Below, one piece after another: positions 9,136-20,217 of a stretch of 64,000 bases of DNA. The notes below the pieces were generated by a model. That model ran no database searches, was not told the origin of the DNA, and saw only the letters and a program-made list of their open reading frames with translations. The position numbers and the translations under genes were made by a program. Each line of letters opens with the position of its first letter. Position 1 is the first letter of the stretch. The stretch spans positions 10,678,001-10,742,000 of the forward strand of contig NC_045150.1 of assembly GCF_008831285.2 (NCBI RefSeq). Direction: 5' to 3'. The DNA comes from Nymphaea colorata (Eukaryota; Streptophyta; Magnoliopsida; Nymphaeales; Nymphaeaceae).

Positions 9136-10560
9136 TGCTAGTGAAGCTGGTTATATGCACAGGTGTTTACACATTTGCATTATATATAAGTTCATGTGCA
9201 CGACTCGCACTCACAAAACTAGGCCAGGGGTACAATTGTCGTGCCCTAAATGCGGTACACCATGCACAGCCATGCATGTAACTCCCACTCATCTATTGGG
9301 GTCATGTACCAATAAATACTAAATATTTCTACATCCATTTACGAGGTCAGGAGTTGGGGGTTGCCGAGTTTGTTGGGATTGTCACCTAATTGCATCATGC
9401 ATTGCTAAATACTAAATGTTATTTCTTAAGTTACTAAGTATGTACAAATACTTATATTCCATGTCATTCAATTTTAGTTGGAAGAAATCAAACATGGAGT
9501 CCTGAGAGACTTACTTTATTCATGTACTTATAGAAAAAATGTAGTATAAAAATTTATAATCTAACCCATCCGAATTACCGAGTCAACACTTTGACCTGAA
9601 AACCAATCTTCAAGTTATTTGAATCTGATTCACGAGTTTACCAACTATAAATAAAGGCATATCCCTAACCATTTACATCCCACTTTCTGAAGTCCATAAA
9701 ATCGTGTTGGTCCTTCCTCAGTCCCCAGGATGGGCAGGGATTTGGAACCTTTATCCACCTGCCTAGCTCTTATGGCTCGTCTGCCTATGCCACATCCCCT
9801 AAAGTGTGACTCAATTGGAGTACAATGTGGTGCTAAAAAAATGAACCAAAACCAATCTCTGATATCTCAATCACATATTTATGCAATTGAAAGAAATATG
9901 TGTCAAAAAATGATTTGGCAAACTGACAAGTGTCCAGGATTTCCCAAATATTCATATCCTTTGTAGGTCATGTGCAGGACAAAATTTTAAATTATTTGAA
10001 AAAGATAATGATTTGGGGTGTGGTACTTGTGAAACACCTGTTCTCAAACTTCTGCAAACAAGAGGAAAATACTCCTTTTGATTCATAGTCGTGTTCACTG
10101 GATGATCTTATAGCCAGTGAAAGCAATTGGCGGCCAAATATGATCTAACTTTCAAGCCAGGAGGTTACAGATTCTCCAATAGCTAATTTCCACTGGAAAC
10201 CCAATTTTTAAACATGCAAAATTTGAAAATTAGAATGCTGACATGTGATCCACATTATCGGGTGCTCAAGAACACTTTCTAAAGCAAAAGCAAATTAATA
10301 GAACACATGCACTCCTACGCACAATGGGGAATATGTGCTGAAAGATAGTACATAAAATTAAAAACGTGTGCAGCTGTTTCTATGAAGAAGGTCAAGGGTT
10401 CAACTTTTGGGTTCCCCAATAATTCCATCGTATGACAAGTACCCCTTCACCTTGCCTATTTTAATTTTCAGTTTTTTGTTTTTAATGCATATGTCAATTA
10501 TAACCATAGTGGAATCACCAAGAGTCATGTCAATTATGGCTATGGTGTAATCACCAAGAG
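9136..10560. other. Gene-free AT-rich stretch
   Basis: No frame with protein-like composition, tRNA fold or clear repeat was seen. Short ORFs (9110-9322, 9730-9966) have no motif and are not supported. A 40-bp local duplication of GTCAATTAT...GGAATCACCAAGAG occurs at about 10490-10565, followed by a T20-like run at 10567-10584. Confidence 0.5.
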
Positions 10561-10839
10561 TCATGTCATTTTTTTTTTTTTTTTGTCATGTATATACATA
10601 TATGGCCCTTTGGGTCAGCCAAAAGTGTGTGAGAAAGGCTTTCAAGTGTGCTCAAAGATTTTTTGTCATGTGCTTTACCTTTGCTGCCTTGTGTCATGCC
10701 TTGTGATCACTTGTAGAAACAAGTGGCGGATTAGTGTATGTGTTGTTCTTGTGTTGTATGTTGTGTCATTCACAGGAACTCAAGAAGAGGACATGCAGGC
10801 GGGTCATTCCTGTAGCAAATAATAGGACTACCTACAAGA

Positions 10840-11080
10840 TTTTGATCCGTTTATTGCTCACATGTTTCCCAACAATTATTGACTTGAAATAAGACTCGGT
10901 TATTGCTCTCTCTAAAAGAGACCGAACAAGGAGAACTGTAGCTACAATTACGATAGAAATGAAATACGATGGACCTAAAGTATGCAAAACTTCATTTCTT
11001 TTTTTCCTTTAGAGCATTTCTGCTCCCAAAAGTGTTCAAATGTCATATTACCTGTTGCAGGAAAGTGGTCAACAACCAAC
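10840..11080. repeat. Duplicated block D, copy 1 (intron-like flank of the repeat protein)
   Basis: Resembles 16600-16770: both have TGTTTCC.A.A..TTATTGACTTGAAATAA, then GAGCATTTCTGCTCCCAAAAG/TTGCACTTCTGCTTCCAAAAG, and then end in a splice-acceptor-like CTGTTGCAG or CCATTGCAG followed by GGAAAG/GGAGG. In copy 1 the acceptor leads into the proline-rich frame at 11062. In copy 2 the frame is lost. This suggests both were introns of a duplicated gene. Confidence 0.5.
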
Positions 11081-11438
11081 TCCTCCTCCACCCTCACCTC
11101 CACCTCCACCTCCTACCGAAGATGCAGATCAGCCTTCCAAGAAGACTTTTAAGAAACATGAACCAAGCAATACGGATGCAGGTGCAAGTGCAAGTGGGGC
11201 TGGGGCAAGTGTTCATCAGTCTTCTAAGCAGCCTCCTAAGAAACAAAGTCACACGCATGGAGGTGCAAGTGCAGGTGGGGCACACACACATCAGCCTTAT
11301 AAGAAACCCGAACCAAGGCACATGTGTGTAGGGGAAAGTGCAGGTGTGCCACATGCACATCAACCTTCTAAGTAACAAGCACCAAGTCATAAGGGTGCAG
11401 GTACCAGTGCAGGTGTGGGGCAACGGGCTCAGGCATAG
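11040..11438 (+). pseudogene. Proline-rich protein with His-Gln/Gly-Ala repeats, interrupted by a stop
   Basis: Open frame from ATG 11040 to TAA 11373-11375. A splice acceptor (TGTTGCAG, exon from 11062) could replace the ATG. The N-terminal part is proline-rich (QQPTPPPPSPPPPPPTED). It is followed by imperfect units of about 25 residues, each beginning DQPSKK, HQSSKQ, HQPYKK or HQPSK and ending in a Gly/Ala/Ser linker such as GASASGAGAS or GGASAGGA. After the TAA the same frame stays open for 20 codons to TAG 11436-11438 and clearly continues the fourth unit (APSHKGAGTSAGVG). The stop therefore lies inside the repeat array and is probably a mutation. The family is not recognised. It could be a low-complexity secreted or nuclear protein, or a transposon-derived ORF. 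Confidence 0.4.
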
Positions 11439-11523
11439 CAAACTGGAAAAGCATGGAACTAGCAAGGGTGTGCGTAGCAGGGGTGTCCTGTGGTGTTTGC
11501 CTACATAAATAAATAAATAAATA

Positions 11524-11549
11524 TAATATATATATATATATATATATAA
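11524..11549. repeat. TA microsatellite
   Basis: About 12 TA units just downstream of the repeat-protein frame, preceded by (AAAT)4. Confidence 0.9.
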
Positions 11550-11697
11550 GTAATGTCTAACCATTTGAGACTGGTGTAAGATGTTTGAAATAAATAAAAC
11601 GTGTGAAATTGTTTAAAATTTGGGAGCACATTCTAATAAAATTTTTATTTCATAATATGTTTTACTAATGCAAAATCAATAACTTTAAACGAAACAG

Positions 11698-11874
11698 ATG
11701 AATGAGGCTGATAGGCAGCCAAAGTCCATACGAGTATTTGGGGCATCAAATTCTTGTGCTGTAAAAAAAATTACCAATGAACAAGTTGAAGCTCGGTGGG
11801 GCATGCAGCACAATGAAACACCGAAGAAAGTAGACCGCATGTCTCAGATAGACAAGATTGCTTGGAAGCTTTGA
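11698..11874 (+). CDS. Hypothetical 58-residue open frame
   Basis: ATG 11698 to TGA 11872-11874. The composition is charged and protein-like (MNEADRQPKSIRVFG, NEQVEARWGMQH, DRMSQIDKIAWKL). No domain is recognised. It lies 260 bp after the proline-rich repeat frame on the same strand and may be a further exon of that decayed gene, or a chance ORF. No clear splice signals were seen. Confidence 0.2.
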   Translation: MNEADRQPKSIRVFGASNSCAVKKITNEQVEARWGMQHNETPKKVDRMSQIDKIAWKL

Positions 11875-12502
11875 CTTCCTGTCAAATGATGGAACAACCA
11901 ACTACAACCTATATTCCCACCTTCATTCCTCCAACTCTCTCTCTCTCTTTGAAACTCGTGTAGCTTCCTTTCTCATCCCTTGCCTAACTAACTCTAAGCC
12001 AGCTGCCCAAAGAGCAGGACAAGACATTATCATAGAACACATTGGCATTAGGCAATGGGGTGGAATGCTGTAGAACAGAACATGATGTTCCGTTGTAGTC
12101 AACACAAACATTGGATGCTAGACACTCAAGACGAACTGGACACAAGAATGGTGGATATGAAAACCCACTTTACTCCACGGTGTTCCTTGCTTTACCATCG
12201 AACACTCGCCAGTGGCAAACTCGATTTCCCTCTTTAGAGACGCTCGATCTCAAAACCGTTACTCACTGTTTGGATGGATGAAAAAGGAAGGAAAATGAAT
12301 GAATAGAAACGATGAAAACAAAATGAAAGAGAAGAGCATGAGGGAAAGAACAAGCAAGAACAGGGAAAAGAGTTTCACTATTTTTCCTTCCAATCTCTAT
12401 TTTTACAGTTATTAGCTCTCTTTTCATTTTCCATTATTATTAGTAATAAGTCATACATGAAACACTTTTTTTCCATTCCTTTCTCTCACTCTCGCTCGCT
12501 CT

Positions 12503-13010
12503 ATGCTGTTACTCTGTCCCTTCCACTCAAAACGCTTGAGTCTGTTCCTTTCCCTTCATCGCTCACTGCGTCTCCACTCTTCTTCTTCTGCCATCCTTGT
12601 TCACATCTCTTCCCGTTGCAGTAACACCATTTGGAGGCTGCGTTCCAACCCCCCTTCAAAGGTTTCTGTGTCTTCCAAAGCTATGTTTCTCCATCTCTAC
12701 AACCTGCTACCCTTTCTTCTCTTCTTTACAGCTTCTCTGTCCGCAAACCGCCACCATGGCTTCTTCCAGGTAACAGCCACTTCAAGCTTACAGCTTTGTC
12801 ATCCACCTCACAACAAGCAGAACTCGTTATGCCCTAACCCTCAAAAACCGCCAACTCATCTGATATTCTTCCCTCCATAAATCGATGAGGTTCCTCGAAA
12901 CTTCACATCAAAGAACCTTGTCAGCATCGTTTGCAGGCACAACAATGGTGACACCGCCATCACTGTCTTCGATTGAGCCTTGGCTCAGCTGAATTTCGTG
13001 CGTAAGTGGC
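12503..13010 (+). pseudogene. Decayed coding-like region, possibly the N-terminus of a PPR-type gene
   Basis: More GC-rich than its surroundings, with several overlapping open frames of protein-like composition rich in Ser, Pro and Arg, as in organelle transit peptides. Around 12881-12985 one frame reads IDEVPRNFTSKNLVSIVC, then DTAITVFD, then a TGA, then ALAQLNF. The pattern of a helix pair ending in FDWALAQ-like residues, where TGA would replace Trp, resembles pentatricopeptide proteins. Several stops and frame changes separate it from the start-like ATG at 12503. No downstream PPR array follows, so it is at most a truncated relic, and the identification is weak. Confidence 0.2.
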
Positions 13011-13229
13011 AGAGTCATCACTTGTTTAGGTGATCCTGCACCAGCTTGGAAGTGAGGCAACCTTCGAGAAAATCATCAAATTTTCTCTTTCTGTCTCTCT
13101 CACTCATTTGTGGTATTCCTCTCTGGATCTGAAGCAGCATTGAGTGAAAACTACACATTTTCATCCCATTTTCAGGTACCCACATGGCTAGCCCTCACAT
13201 TGTTTGATGAAATGTCTGTGAATCTCTCT

Positions 13230-13230
<1 letters not shown>

Positions 13231-13287
<57 letters not shown>

Positions 13288-13322
13288 GTATATATATCTC
13301 TCTCTCTCTGTGTGTGTGTGTA
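13231..13322. repeat. Compound microsatellite TA-TC-TG
   Basis: About 25 TA units interrupted by TGTATATG, then (TC)6 and (TG)6. The same TA-TC-TG order occurs at 14070-14121, at the other end of the tandem duplication that follows. Confidence 0.95.
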
Positions 13323-14064
13323 GTGAATAAAAGGGAAAAACCAAACCAATCAAAATTAATTATTAAAAAAATGGTTTTTACAACCTCACCTTATAAATAT
13401 GATCTTAAAGAATAATTTTGTGAGCAACAAATATTAAGTTGGTTTTTCTTGCTTAAATAATGCTTTCTTAATAATAAAAAAATGAACTGACTCTTATAAC
13501 ATCAAAAATTTGGTAATGAAAAGATTAATTTAAAAAAAATGTCTAGAAATAAAGCATGATTTATATTAAATTAGTGTTTATAAACACATTAGATGGTTCA
13601 TTTTTTGTTTAAAACACTCTTTGACACAAATTTAAGGGGTTTAGATTTTTTATCACTTACACAAATGGTCTAGTACTGTGTGTGTGTAGGAAGCTGGCAG
13701 AAAACCTGACCACTTGGGTAAGAGGGAAAAAACAAAGCCATCAAAATTAATTATTATATTTTCCTTTACAATCTCACCTTATAAATATGATCTTAAATAA
13801 TAATTTTGTGAGCAACAAATATTAAGTTATTTTTTTTCTTGCTTAAAAAATGTTTTCTTAATCGGAAAAAAAATGTACGACTCTTACAACATCAAAATTT
13901 TGGTAATGTAAAGATTAATTTTAAAAAAGAAAGTCTAGAACTAAAGCATGATTTATATTAAACTAGTGTTTATAAACACACTAGATGGTTCATTTTTTGT
14001 TACACTTTTTAACACAAATTTAAGAGGCTTGGCTTTTATTACTTACCCAAATGGTCTAGTACCT
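13323..14064. repeat. Tandem duplication of about 390 bp
   Basis: Copy 1 (about 13330-13676) and copy 2 (about 13720-14063) share ATCAAAATTAATTATT, CTCACCTTATAAATATGATC, TTTTGTGAGCAACAAATATT, AAGCATGATTTATATTAAA and CAAATGGTCTAGTAC at a constant offset of 388-391 bp. Non-coding and AT-rich. Each copy is preceded by a TG tract, so replication slippage between TG/TA tracts could have made it. Confidence 0.8.
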
Positions 14065-14069
14065 ACCAA

Positions 14070-14121
14070 TCATATATATATATATATATATATATCTCTG
14101 TGTGTGTGTGTGTGTGTGTGA
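14070..14121. repeat. Compound microsatellite TA-TC-TG
   Basis: About 12 TA units, CTC, then about 11 TG units; paired with 13231-13322 around the 390-bp duplication. Confidence 0.9.
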
Positions 14122-14424
14122 AACCACAACGATCCACCCCTTGTAGTGGCATGGACATCTTCTATAAATTTTGGTAGTCAAATAGTCAACCATCTTGAGT
14201 CCTTAACACAGCCCCCGCACTCGCTGACCAGCTTCATGAAGTAAATGGATTGGGCAACACACATGTCTATTGGGCCCAAGGATCGATTTCTCGACATAGT
14301 TCAGGCCAGTAACCAACCAAGCCCCCGCTATGGTGGGTCATGCCCAAGGTTCGATCTTAGTTTAAACTGGTGCGTGAGAGAAAATAAGGTTCAGTTATTA
14401 ACTGAATTCGGGTGTCTTAGATAG
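14122..14424. other. Non-coding stretch, unidentified
   Basis: Moderately GC-rich text with two copies of CC(A/C)(G/A)CC(C)CCGC-like strings and no sustained open frame. It may be part of a dispersed repeat; no family is recognised. Confidence 0.3.
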
Positions 14425-15980
14425 TAATAAACCTAAGCCTAGATTTAATCAGAGTGAAATTCTGAGCCATTTTGCAGTAAATATAGGATTTAAAGTTACT
14501 TGAACCCAATGTTGAGCTGATCGAGCTCCAAGTACGCACTGCAAAATCAACTCCAATGTACAACCAATTCAGACCCAATTAGGCTGGACTCAGGAAAACT
14601 CGATAGAACCACTCCGCTCTTCTCCTGTTCCACCCCAGCCTGCCTGTGTGATTTCACTTGTATTCTCTACCTTTATGCTAAAAACAATTTAATTCGCCAT
14701 GCAAGAAAGGGGTACATAATAGTTCTGTATCCAAAACAGCTGAAACAAGACAGGAAAAATATGCAACTCTTAAAATCGGGCTGTTTGGCAATGAGAACAA
14801 TTTGTAAACTATTCTCTGAATACGTTTTAAAGATTGAGACAGATTCAAGAAACACATTTGTTAGAATGTTCCACGAGTCTGCCCAGCGATTTTTTTGGCA
14901 TATTCGTAGAACAGTTACAAGCTGTTTATTTTGTCAAATGGTCATTTAAGTTAACAATCCTACATATAAATGGCCCCTTTCAACCTTGGAAAAATTAGAA
15001 ATAACTCGAAACTCAACTATAAGGAAATATGTTAGCTGCTGTTGTAATATGAAAGAACTTTAGGATATTTATAGATCATTTCGTAGATCAGATCATGTTT
15101 CTCTTTGAATAAAACACTTGTCATCCGAGAAAGAGGAAAAGGCCTTAGCCACATAAACAGGAGGAAGAATGATTAGCTTAGATATCTAGACCTTGTGATG
15201 ATTTGTTTTGTAAATTAATCAGCTTAATTTCATTTCTCATCTTTCAAATTAATTACAAATAGAGCATACACACATAGGAACTAGAAAATTTTGCACTCAG
15301 TGCAGAAGTTTATAGTTTAGGTAGTTCAGCAGAAAAAAGAAAAAAGAAATGAAATTTAAAAATTCCAGAACCACTCCAAGTATTCAAAATAGACTTATAT
15401 TTTTTTACCTACCCACTGCACCATGTTAGGACCTAGTTTTTAGGCTGACCCGGCAGCCAAACAAACAGTTAAATCCCTATTTAGCTATTTCATATGGAGT
15501 TTGATTAACAATCTGATATGTGTATATACGCCCAATTTTCCTTACGTTTTAGAGCTTGTGGATTCAGATTTTAACAGACCAAGCTTTAAAGAGAGGTTAG
15601 ATGACATTAGATCTGTTCAAAGGATTTCAGAATTAAATGTCATAATCCAAAACAGGAGGACACAGACGCCAATCCCTGATCTTCCTCATGGCACGTCAGC
15701 ATATCATTAATCTGAATTCTCCCAATGCGCCTCTCCTGCTTCAACACTGCATTTTGCAAATTGTAAAAATTTCTGCCTTTCCTTCATCATGCACGGTTTC
15801 TCTGGACAGGCTTCTTTGAGATGGAGAAGATGAACTAATAATCTCGCTTGATTACCCAAACCTGAAGTTTTAAACAGAGGACATATCATGAGCATATTTC
15901 ACTTATACTGCAACATTGATTGGCAGGAATATCATTGTAGATTTCTCAATATATAGCGACGAATGGTCTTAGTGTAACAT
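14425..15980. repeat. Duplicated block C, copy 2
   Basis: Diverged paralogue of 7936-9135 and 23710-25223. Shared points are the AACCTAAG.CT.GAT...AGAGTGAAAT start, the CAGACCCAATTAGG.TGGACTCAG segment, the coding-like patch at 15550 (LELVDSDFNRPSF, open from 15501 to 15710), the ATTAATCTGAATTCT.CCA segment at 15710 and GAGCATATTTCA near 15890. Several insertions distinguish it. The open frame 15501-15710 (69 residues) is the longest surviving version of the shared patch, but no domain is recognised and flanking stops suggest a relic. Confidence 0.6.
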
Positions 15981-16107
15981 CCAAATCAAAAATATAACTA
16001 GCCACGCTTAATCAGCTGAAGTTGCTTACATTGAATTTTATAGGCAAGTGGAGAGAAAAATCAATCAAATAACTGTATTTAGCTCCTTGACTGGTAGCCC
16101 CACTACT

Positions 16108-16301
16108 CAGGGCAGAGCTATAAATTTTTCGTGAGGGTGTGCAAATTAAAGTTTCTAAATTTTGACTAGGGCTGAAATATCATTTTTCGAAATTTTTATA
16201 TAAAAACAAATGAAATTTTCTAACATTTACATTAAATTATTTTTTAAAAAAATTGAGGTGCGGCCAGGGCCCAAATGGACCCTATCATAGCTCCGCCCGT
16301 G
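16108..16301. mobile_element. hAT-like MITE (194 bp)
   Basis: Starts CAGGGCAGAGCTATAAAT and ends with the inverted ATAGCTCCGCCCGTG, giving a 14-15-bp terminal inverted repeat with two mismatches. Flanks ccactact (16100-16107) and ccactagc (16302-16309) agree at six of eight positions, an imperfect 8-bp target duplication. No open frame. Same terminal family as 520-695. Confidence 0.65.
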
Positions 16302-16599
16302 CCACTAGCCACTGCCCTCTTTAGGACAGTTAACTCAACCACAATCTTTTTGATGTGGGACTTCCTCAATGGGGGGCTCTTCGTGTTGCTGCCCAACAGA
16401 ATTTGTCCACCAAGTCTTCGATAGCCTTCTCAGAGGCATCTATTCTTGCTCCCAAGCCATCACTGATCCGAAGACTCCATTGACTCTGCTTGGTTGATGA
16501 GGAACCAAACAATTCAGGTTGAGCATGAGTATTTCACAAGAGGCCGCTTGGATTACTACATGGGACTAAAAAACGGCTGCCCACGAGATTTTCTGCTGT

Positions 16600-16770
16600 T
16601 ACTCAATGTTTCCACATCACTTATTGACTTGAAATAATAATTGGTTGTTTGCTTCTTTTATTTTTTTTGAACAGGGGGAGGAGCGGTAAGGCATGCTTGT
16701 TTTGCTTAATTGCACTTCTGCTTCCAAAAGTTTTGGAATTTTATTTCGTATTATCCATTGCAGGGAGGTG
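16600..16770. repeat. Duplicated block D, copy 2
   Basis: Paralogue of 10840-11080 (see there), including the acceptor-like CCATTGCAG at 16755-16763. The proline-rich frame seen after copy 1 is not present after copy 2. Confidence 0.5.
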
Positions 16771-17640
16771 TACAACAACAGATATGGATTTGCCAATTAT
16801 GGCATCAAACATCTTAAGTTGGCACCTGAACTTTTCAAAGATTTCCAAAATGACCAGAAATAATCATAAAGATTTTCATATCAGCGCCTTTGGAGCTTTA
16901 TAAAAAAATTTCAAGGCTAATGCTCCATAGCTTTTTATAAATTTCTCGAAATGTTTATTAAAATATTTCAACTGTTGCAAATTTTTTTCCTTGTGCCTCA
17001 CAAACAAAGTCCAAATATTACAGGTATTACAGTCTTCTTCCACCAAACTCTACTTGAATTCCGAATAGGAAATAATATTTTTCTACCACAGACTCTAAAA
17101 TTATTATTCTGAATTAAAATCCTTGAACATTGAAAATCCTGGGGCCATCAAGTGCCACCTTAAGAAATTGAAAATCATCATGTAGAAGAGGACCTAAAAA
17201 CTAAGCATTAGAACAAAGTTGCCGGGGCTTAGACTGGAGGTATGCCATTCTGCATTGAGGAAATAAAGTCTTGATGTGGATTAAAAACATGCATCTGAAA
17301 CCTTGAGAAGAAGAAAAGTCTGTGACCACTCACAACACAACACCTTTTCAACCGTATCTGGACATGCTTGTCGTTATGGATTTTTTTTTCAAAAGCCTTT
17401 AGTTTTGCATCAAATATCAGTTAGCTTCATCTACATTAACATACTCAGTCAAAGGATTGGCTATGATTGATTTCAAAGTCTCGGGATTCTTTATAAAACA
17501 CCGCCAATATAGAGATTAATCTAACCATCATCAGCACTTGCACAAGTCCATTGGGAATATATATATGGTCCTCTAAACATATTACAACATTGAAACGTTA
17601 CTTTACTGAACTCCACTTGTGGTGAAATAAGGAGCTAATG
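16771..17640. other. Gene-free AT-rich stretch
   Basis: No sustained protein-like frame and no recognised repeat. Confidence 0.4.
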
Positions 17641-17877
17641 CCTGTAGCTAGAATATTTTGATGTGATGGTTTGGTGGACGTGATAAAAAATTTAAAAAAT
17701 AAGTTAAAAAACTAGCAAACCATGCCATAGAATGAAAATGCCAACATGAAACCATGTACTCATTCATAGCAGTAGCAAGATTTCTATATATTTTTTTAAG
17801 AATAAGCACATTGACAATTCCACTGGATATTACAAAAGACATATCATGAAAGGGGTCTTTTTCCAGAGCAAGTTCAG

Positions 17878-18240
17878 TATGCTACTCCCACGTACACAAC
17901 AAGCGTACGTCAGATGTGGAACCTACTACCAATATGCACATTTACTTTATGCCCAATACATTACATATGCATATGCGAGAGATAACAAATAGGTATAAAA
18001 TAACAAATAAATATGACTAATGTGTATAAGATAACAAAAGATTTATCAGATAATGAGATAACAGAAAGATGTATGAGATAACGGAAAACAAAGTATGAGA
18101 TAATATTTATGAGATAACACATGATTTATGAGATAATAATGTAACAGACAAATGTATGAGATAAAATAATATGATAACAGATCAATGTATGAGATAATGT
18201 TAAACATAAGTATGAGATAATATTTATGAGATAATAAATT
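17878..18240. repeat. Dispersed unit with GAGATAAC minisatellite, copy 1
   Basis: A leader of about 95 bp (GCTACTCCCACGTACAC ... ACTACCAATATGCA) is followed by an imperfect array of roughly 17-20-bp units with consensus near TATGAGATAACAAATAGG (about 17975-18236). The same leader plus array occurs at 50627-51060, and a leader-like sequence alone at about 45850-45915. Arrays produce leucine/tyrosine-rich ORFs on the minus strand, which are not genes. Spacers are not unique and unit lengths vary, so it is not a CRISPR array. Confidence 0.75.
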
Positions 18241-18532
18241 TAGGGTCACAATAGCCTTTTCAAGTTTCCAAGGATAATATAAGAGTCGACCGGAATCATC
18301 ATAAATCATTTTCTTTTTCAATAAAAAACCCAAGTGACGCTTGAGTTTGACAAGTGATCAAACAAGCAAATTTTGCAATTCTTAGTAGATTGAATTCAAT
18401 CTTTAATTTTATAATAGCCGTTGTGTCAATTAATACTAGCTGACGAAAGATCTTAATTCTTCTTATTTTCCTCTCAATTGTGTATGACAATGGGTTGGAT
18501 GACTCTCATAAGTTGGTTCACTCAATTTTCTT

Positions 18533-18533
<1 letters not shown>

Positions 18534-18589
<56 letters not shown>
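18534..18589. repeat. TA microsatellite
   Basis: About 28 TA units. Confidence 0.95.
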
Positions 18590-18592
<3 letters not shown>

Positions 18593-19363
18593 TGGTGACT
18601 CTAGTTTTTTAGTCGAGATCTATGACTTTTTTAAAAGGTATTCCTCTTTTTTGAAAACACAACTTTTTTTTAACTTAATCTCCACCATCTAGTCTCATTA
18701 AAATTAAGAGCTTAACAGAATCCCCATTTAATTTGGTATATAAGAGAACCTCGACCAACAGATCATATCCAAAAAATAATCACCCACATCCAGCTCACGT
18801 ATTGATCTAGTTGATCGAATGAAGTACTCTGGTATCTGGTTGTTTAGATAGATCATAAGAAACTAATTTATAATCGATGCCTATGCATTTTGCTCGGACC
18901 ATGTTCAGGTAATATGATTTTGATCCACTGTCAGCGATACTGGTAGGCATGCAGAGCTTCAACTCTGTAGCCAGAAAAACAAAAAATCACATGCTTCTAA
19001 GCACTGATTGCCTTCATAGCATCTAGGTAAAAGGCATTGGTTTTTCTGTTACAAAACTGATGAATGTTGTTAGGCGCAATAAGAAAACAAGTCAAGAGTA
19101 TTTTTTATTGTAGCCAATTCTTACTTTGTTGAAGTCATGTTTCCCAACATTTCTCCCTTTTTATTTCTTAATGCACAATGTTTTAACAGAAAGATGTTCA
19201 AGCATGACCTCAAGAAGTGAGGCCGGGCCCTGCTTCCTTCTCCTGATGTGGATAGGTCGCCTCCTTTGGAATGTCAAACTTCCAGGCAAGGGCCCGTAGT
19301 TTTTTTGGTATACTTGACTTCATTCACCACATGTGCAAAGCAGTGCATGGTTTAACTCTATGT

Positions 19364-19372
19364 CTATATAAA
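19364..19372 (+). promoter_or_regulatory. TATA-box-like site in block A
   Basis: CTATATAAA in a segment conserved with block B (CTATATAAG at 23031). In B it is followed about 108 bp later by an ATG in good context. It is likely the promoter of the duplicated gene whose N-terminal relics lie at 19791 and 23139. Confidence 0.35.
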
Positions 19373-19606
19373 TGCACAATGTTTGGGAGAAAGCTTATCC
19401 CTTCGATTTTCTTCTTTCTCCAGAGGATGAGATGGTAACAGGTATCACTAAGCTGACTATTTTCACACATCGTTGTGGTTAGAGAGGCAGCGCCTAGGTA
19501 GAAGGATTTTACTTTAACATTTGAACAAGGTCATAGTTAATTGCGGACTCAAAAATTTTTTATTAAAGAGCACTGTTGTAAAAAATTTATTTTTTATGGG
19601 ATGCAA

Positions 19607-19607
19607 C

Positions 19608-19642
<35 letters not shown>

Positions 19643-19649
19643 TATATAA
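19607..19649. repeat. TA microsatellite
   Basis: About 20 TA units with one G interruption, inserted between the promoter-like region and the coding relic of block A; absent from block B. Confidence 0.9.
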
Positions 19650-19739
19650 TTATAAGACATCTATATAAAACTAAAGAAAATTTTGTTGCTGCCGAAGGCA
19701 ACTGCCCACACCAGCTTATATGTAGGTGTGTATTGGTCA

Positions 19740-20060
19740 TAACTTGTTCACAGCAACCTTTTCTAAAGGTAAGGTATTGAAAGGAAGAGGGTGGAGTTAA
19801 CAGGTATTATCATGTCTGCTTGCTCTGTTTCATATCCCAAGTTGCTATTGTCACCAGTCGTCATTTTCATCACCTTTGCAATCATGAATTCTTTCTTGTT
19901 CTGCTCCACCCTCTTCTTCTTCCTGTACTTTCTTGTGATATTAAGCACACCAATAGGGTCCCGTTAGTCAGCAGAACCATCGGCCTTCATCCTTCCCCAC
20001 CGATTCTTCTTCCCAGTGCCCTGAAACCCTCGCTCGTCGAGTGACGTTTTTGATGTGAAA
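19740..20060 (+). pseudogene. Relic of a membrane-anchored protein N-terminus (ATL-like?), block A
   Basis: From 19791 the frame reads VELTGIIMSA, then a hydrophobic segment VVIFITFAIMNSFLFC with LFFFLYFLVIL, ending at TAG 19972. In the next frame follows RTIGLHPSPPILLPS. The order L-T/S-G-x-I-M, transmembrane stretch, basic/GL-x-P-S segment resembles the start of ATL-type RING-H2 ubiquitin ligases (ALSGKIM, helix, GLDPS). No RING domain follows. The ATG present in block B is lost here, and a frame change is needed. The homology is suggestive only; another small membrane protein is possible. Confidence 0.25.
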
Positions 20061-20172
20061 GTGAAACCCTTTTTCGAACGAGGTCATTCTAAAAGAGTTT
20101 TTCAATCCTAAAAGGTTCCTATTCAGATTGAGAGAGAGAGGGAAAAAAGGAGAAAAAAAAAACACCCCTAGG

Positions 20173-20217
20173 CTGCCGCCATTGGTTGATCGCCGGTCGT
20201 CGATACAGCGGCGGCAG
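20173..20217. other. GC-rich inverted repeat
   Basis: CTGCCGCC at 20173-20180 is matched by GGCGGCAG at 20210-20217 with a 29-bp GC-rich loop, inside otherwise AT-rich DNA. Possibly part of the decayed gene of block A. Confidence 0.3.

Larger units (their letters stand above)
17650..19950. repeat. Duplicated block A
   Basis: Paralogue of 20490-23300 (block B). Matching landmarks in order: CTAGCAAACCATG (17711; 20551), TTAGGGTCA...CCTTTT.AAGTTT (18240; 21075), GATTGAAT.CAATCTT (18389; 21244), ATGATTTTGATCC.CTGTCAGCGATACT (18914; 22648), GGATAGGTCGCCTCCTT (19251; 22898), TTGATTTCATTCACC-type text and CTATATAA (19364; 23031), and GT.GAG.TAACAGGTA (19791; 23165). Block A carries two insertions absent from B: the GAGATAAC minisatellite unit (about 17878-18236) and a TA microsatellite (18534-18589). 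Confidence 0.7.

Noticed and set aside
11094-11564. 156-codon minus-strand ORF
   Set aside because: Antisense of the proline-rich repeat frame; the plus frame has the organised repeats.
17975-18240. CRISPR-like spaced repeats
   Set aside because: Units vary in length, spacers are not unique and the host is a plant; it is an AT-rich minisatellite.
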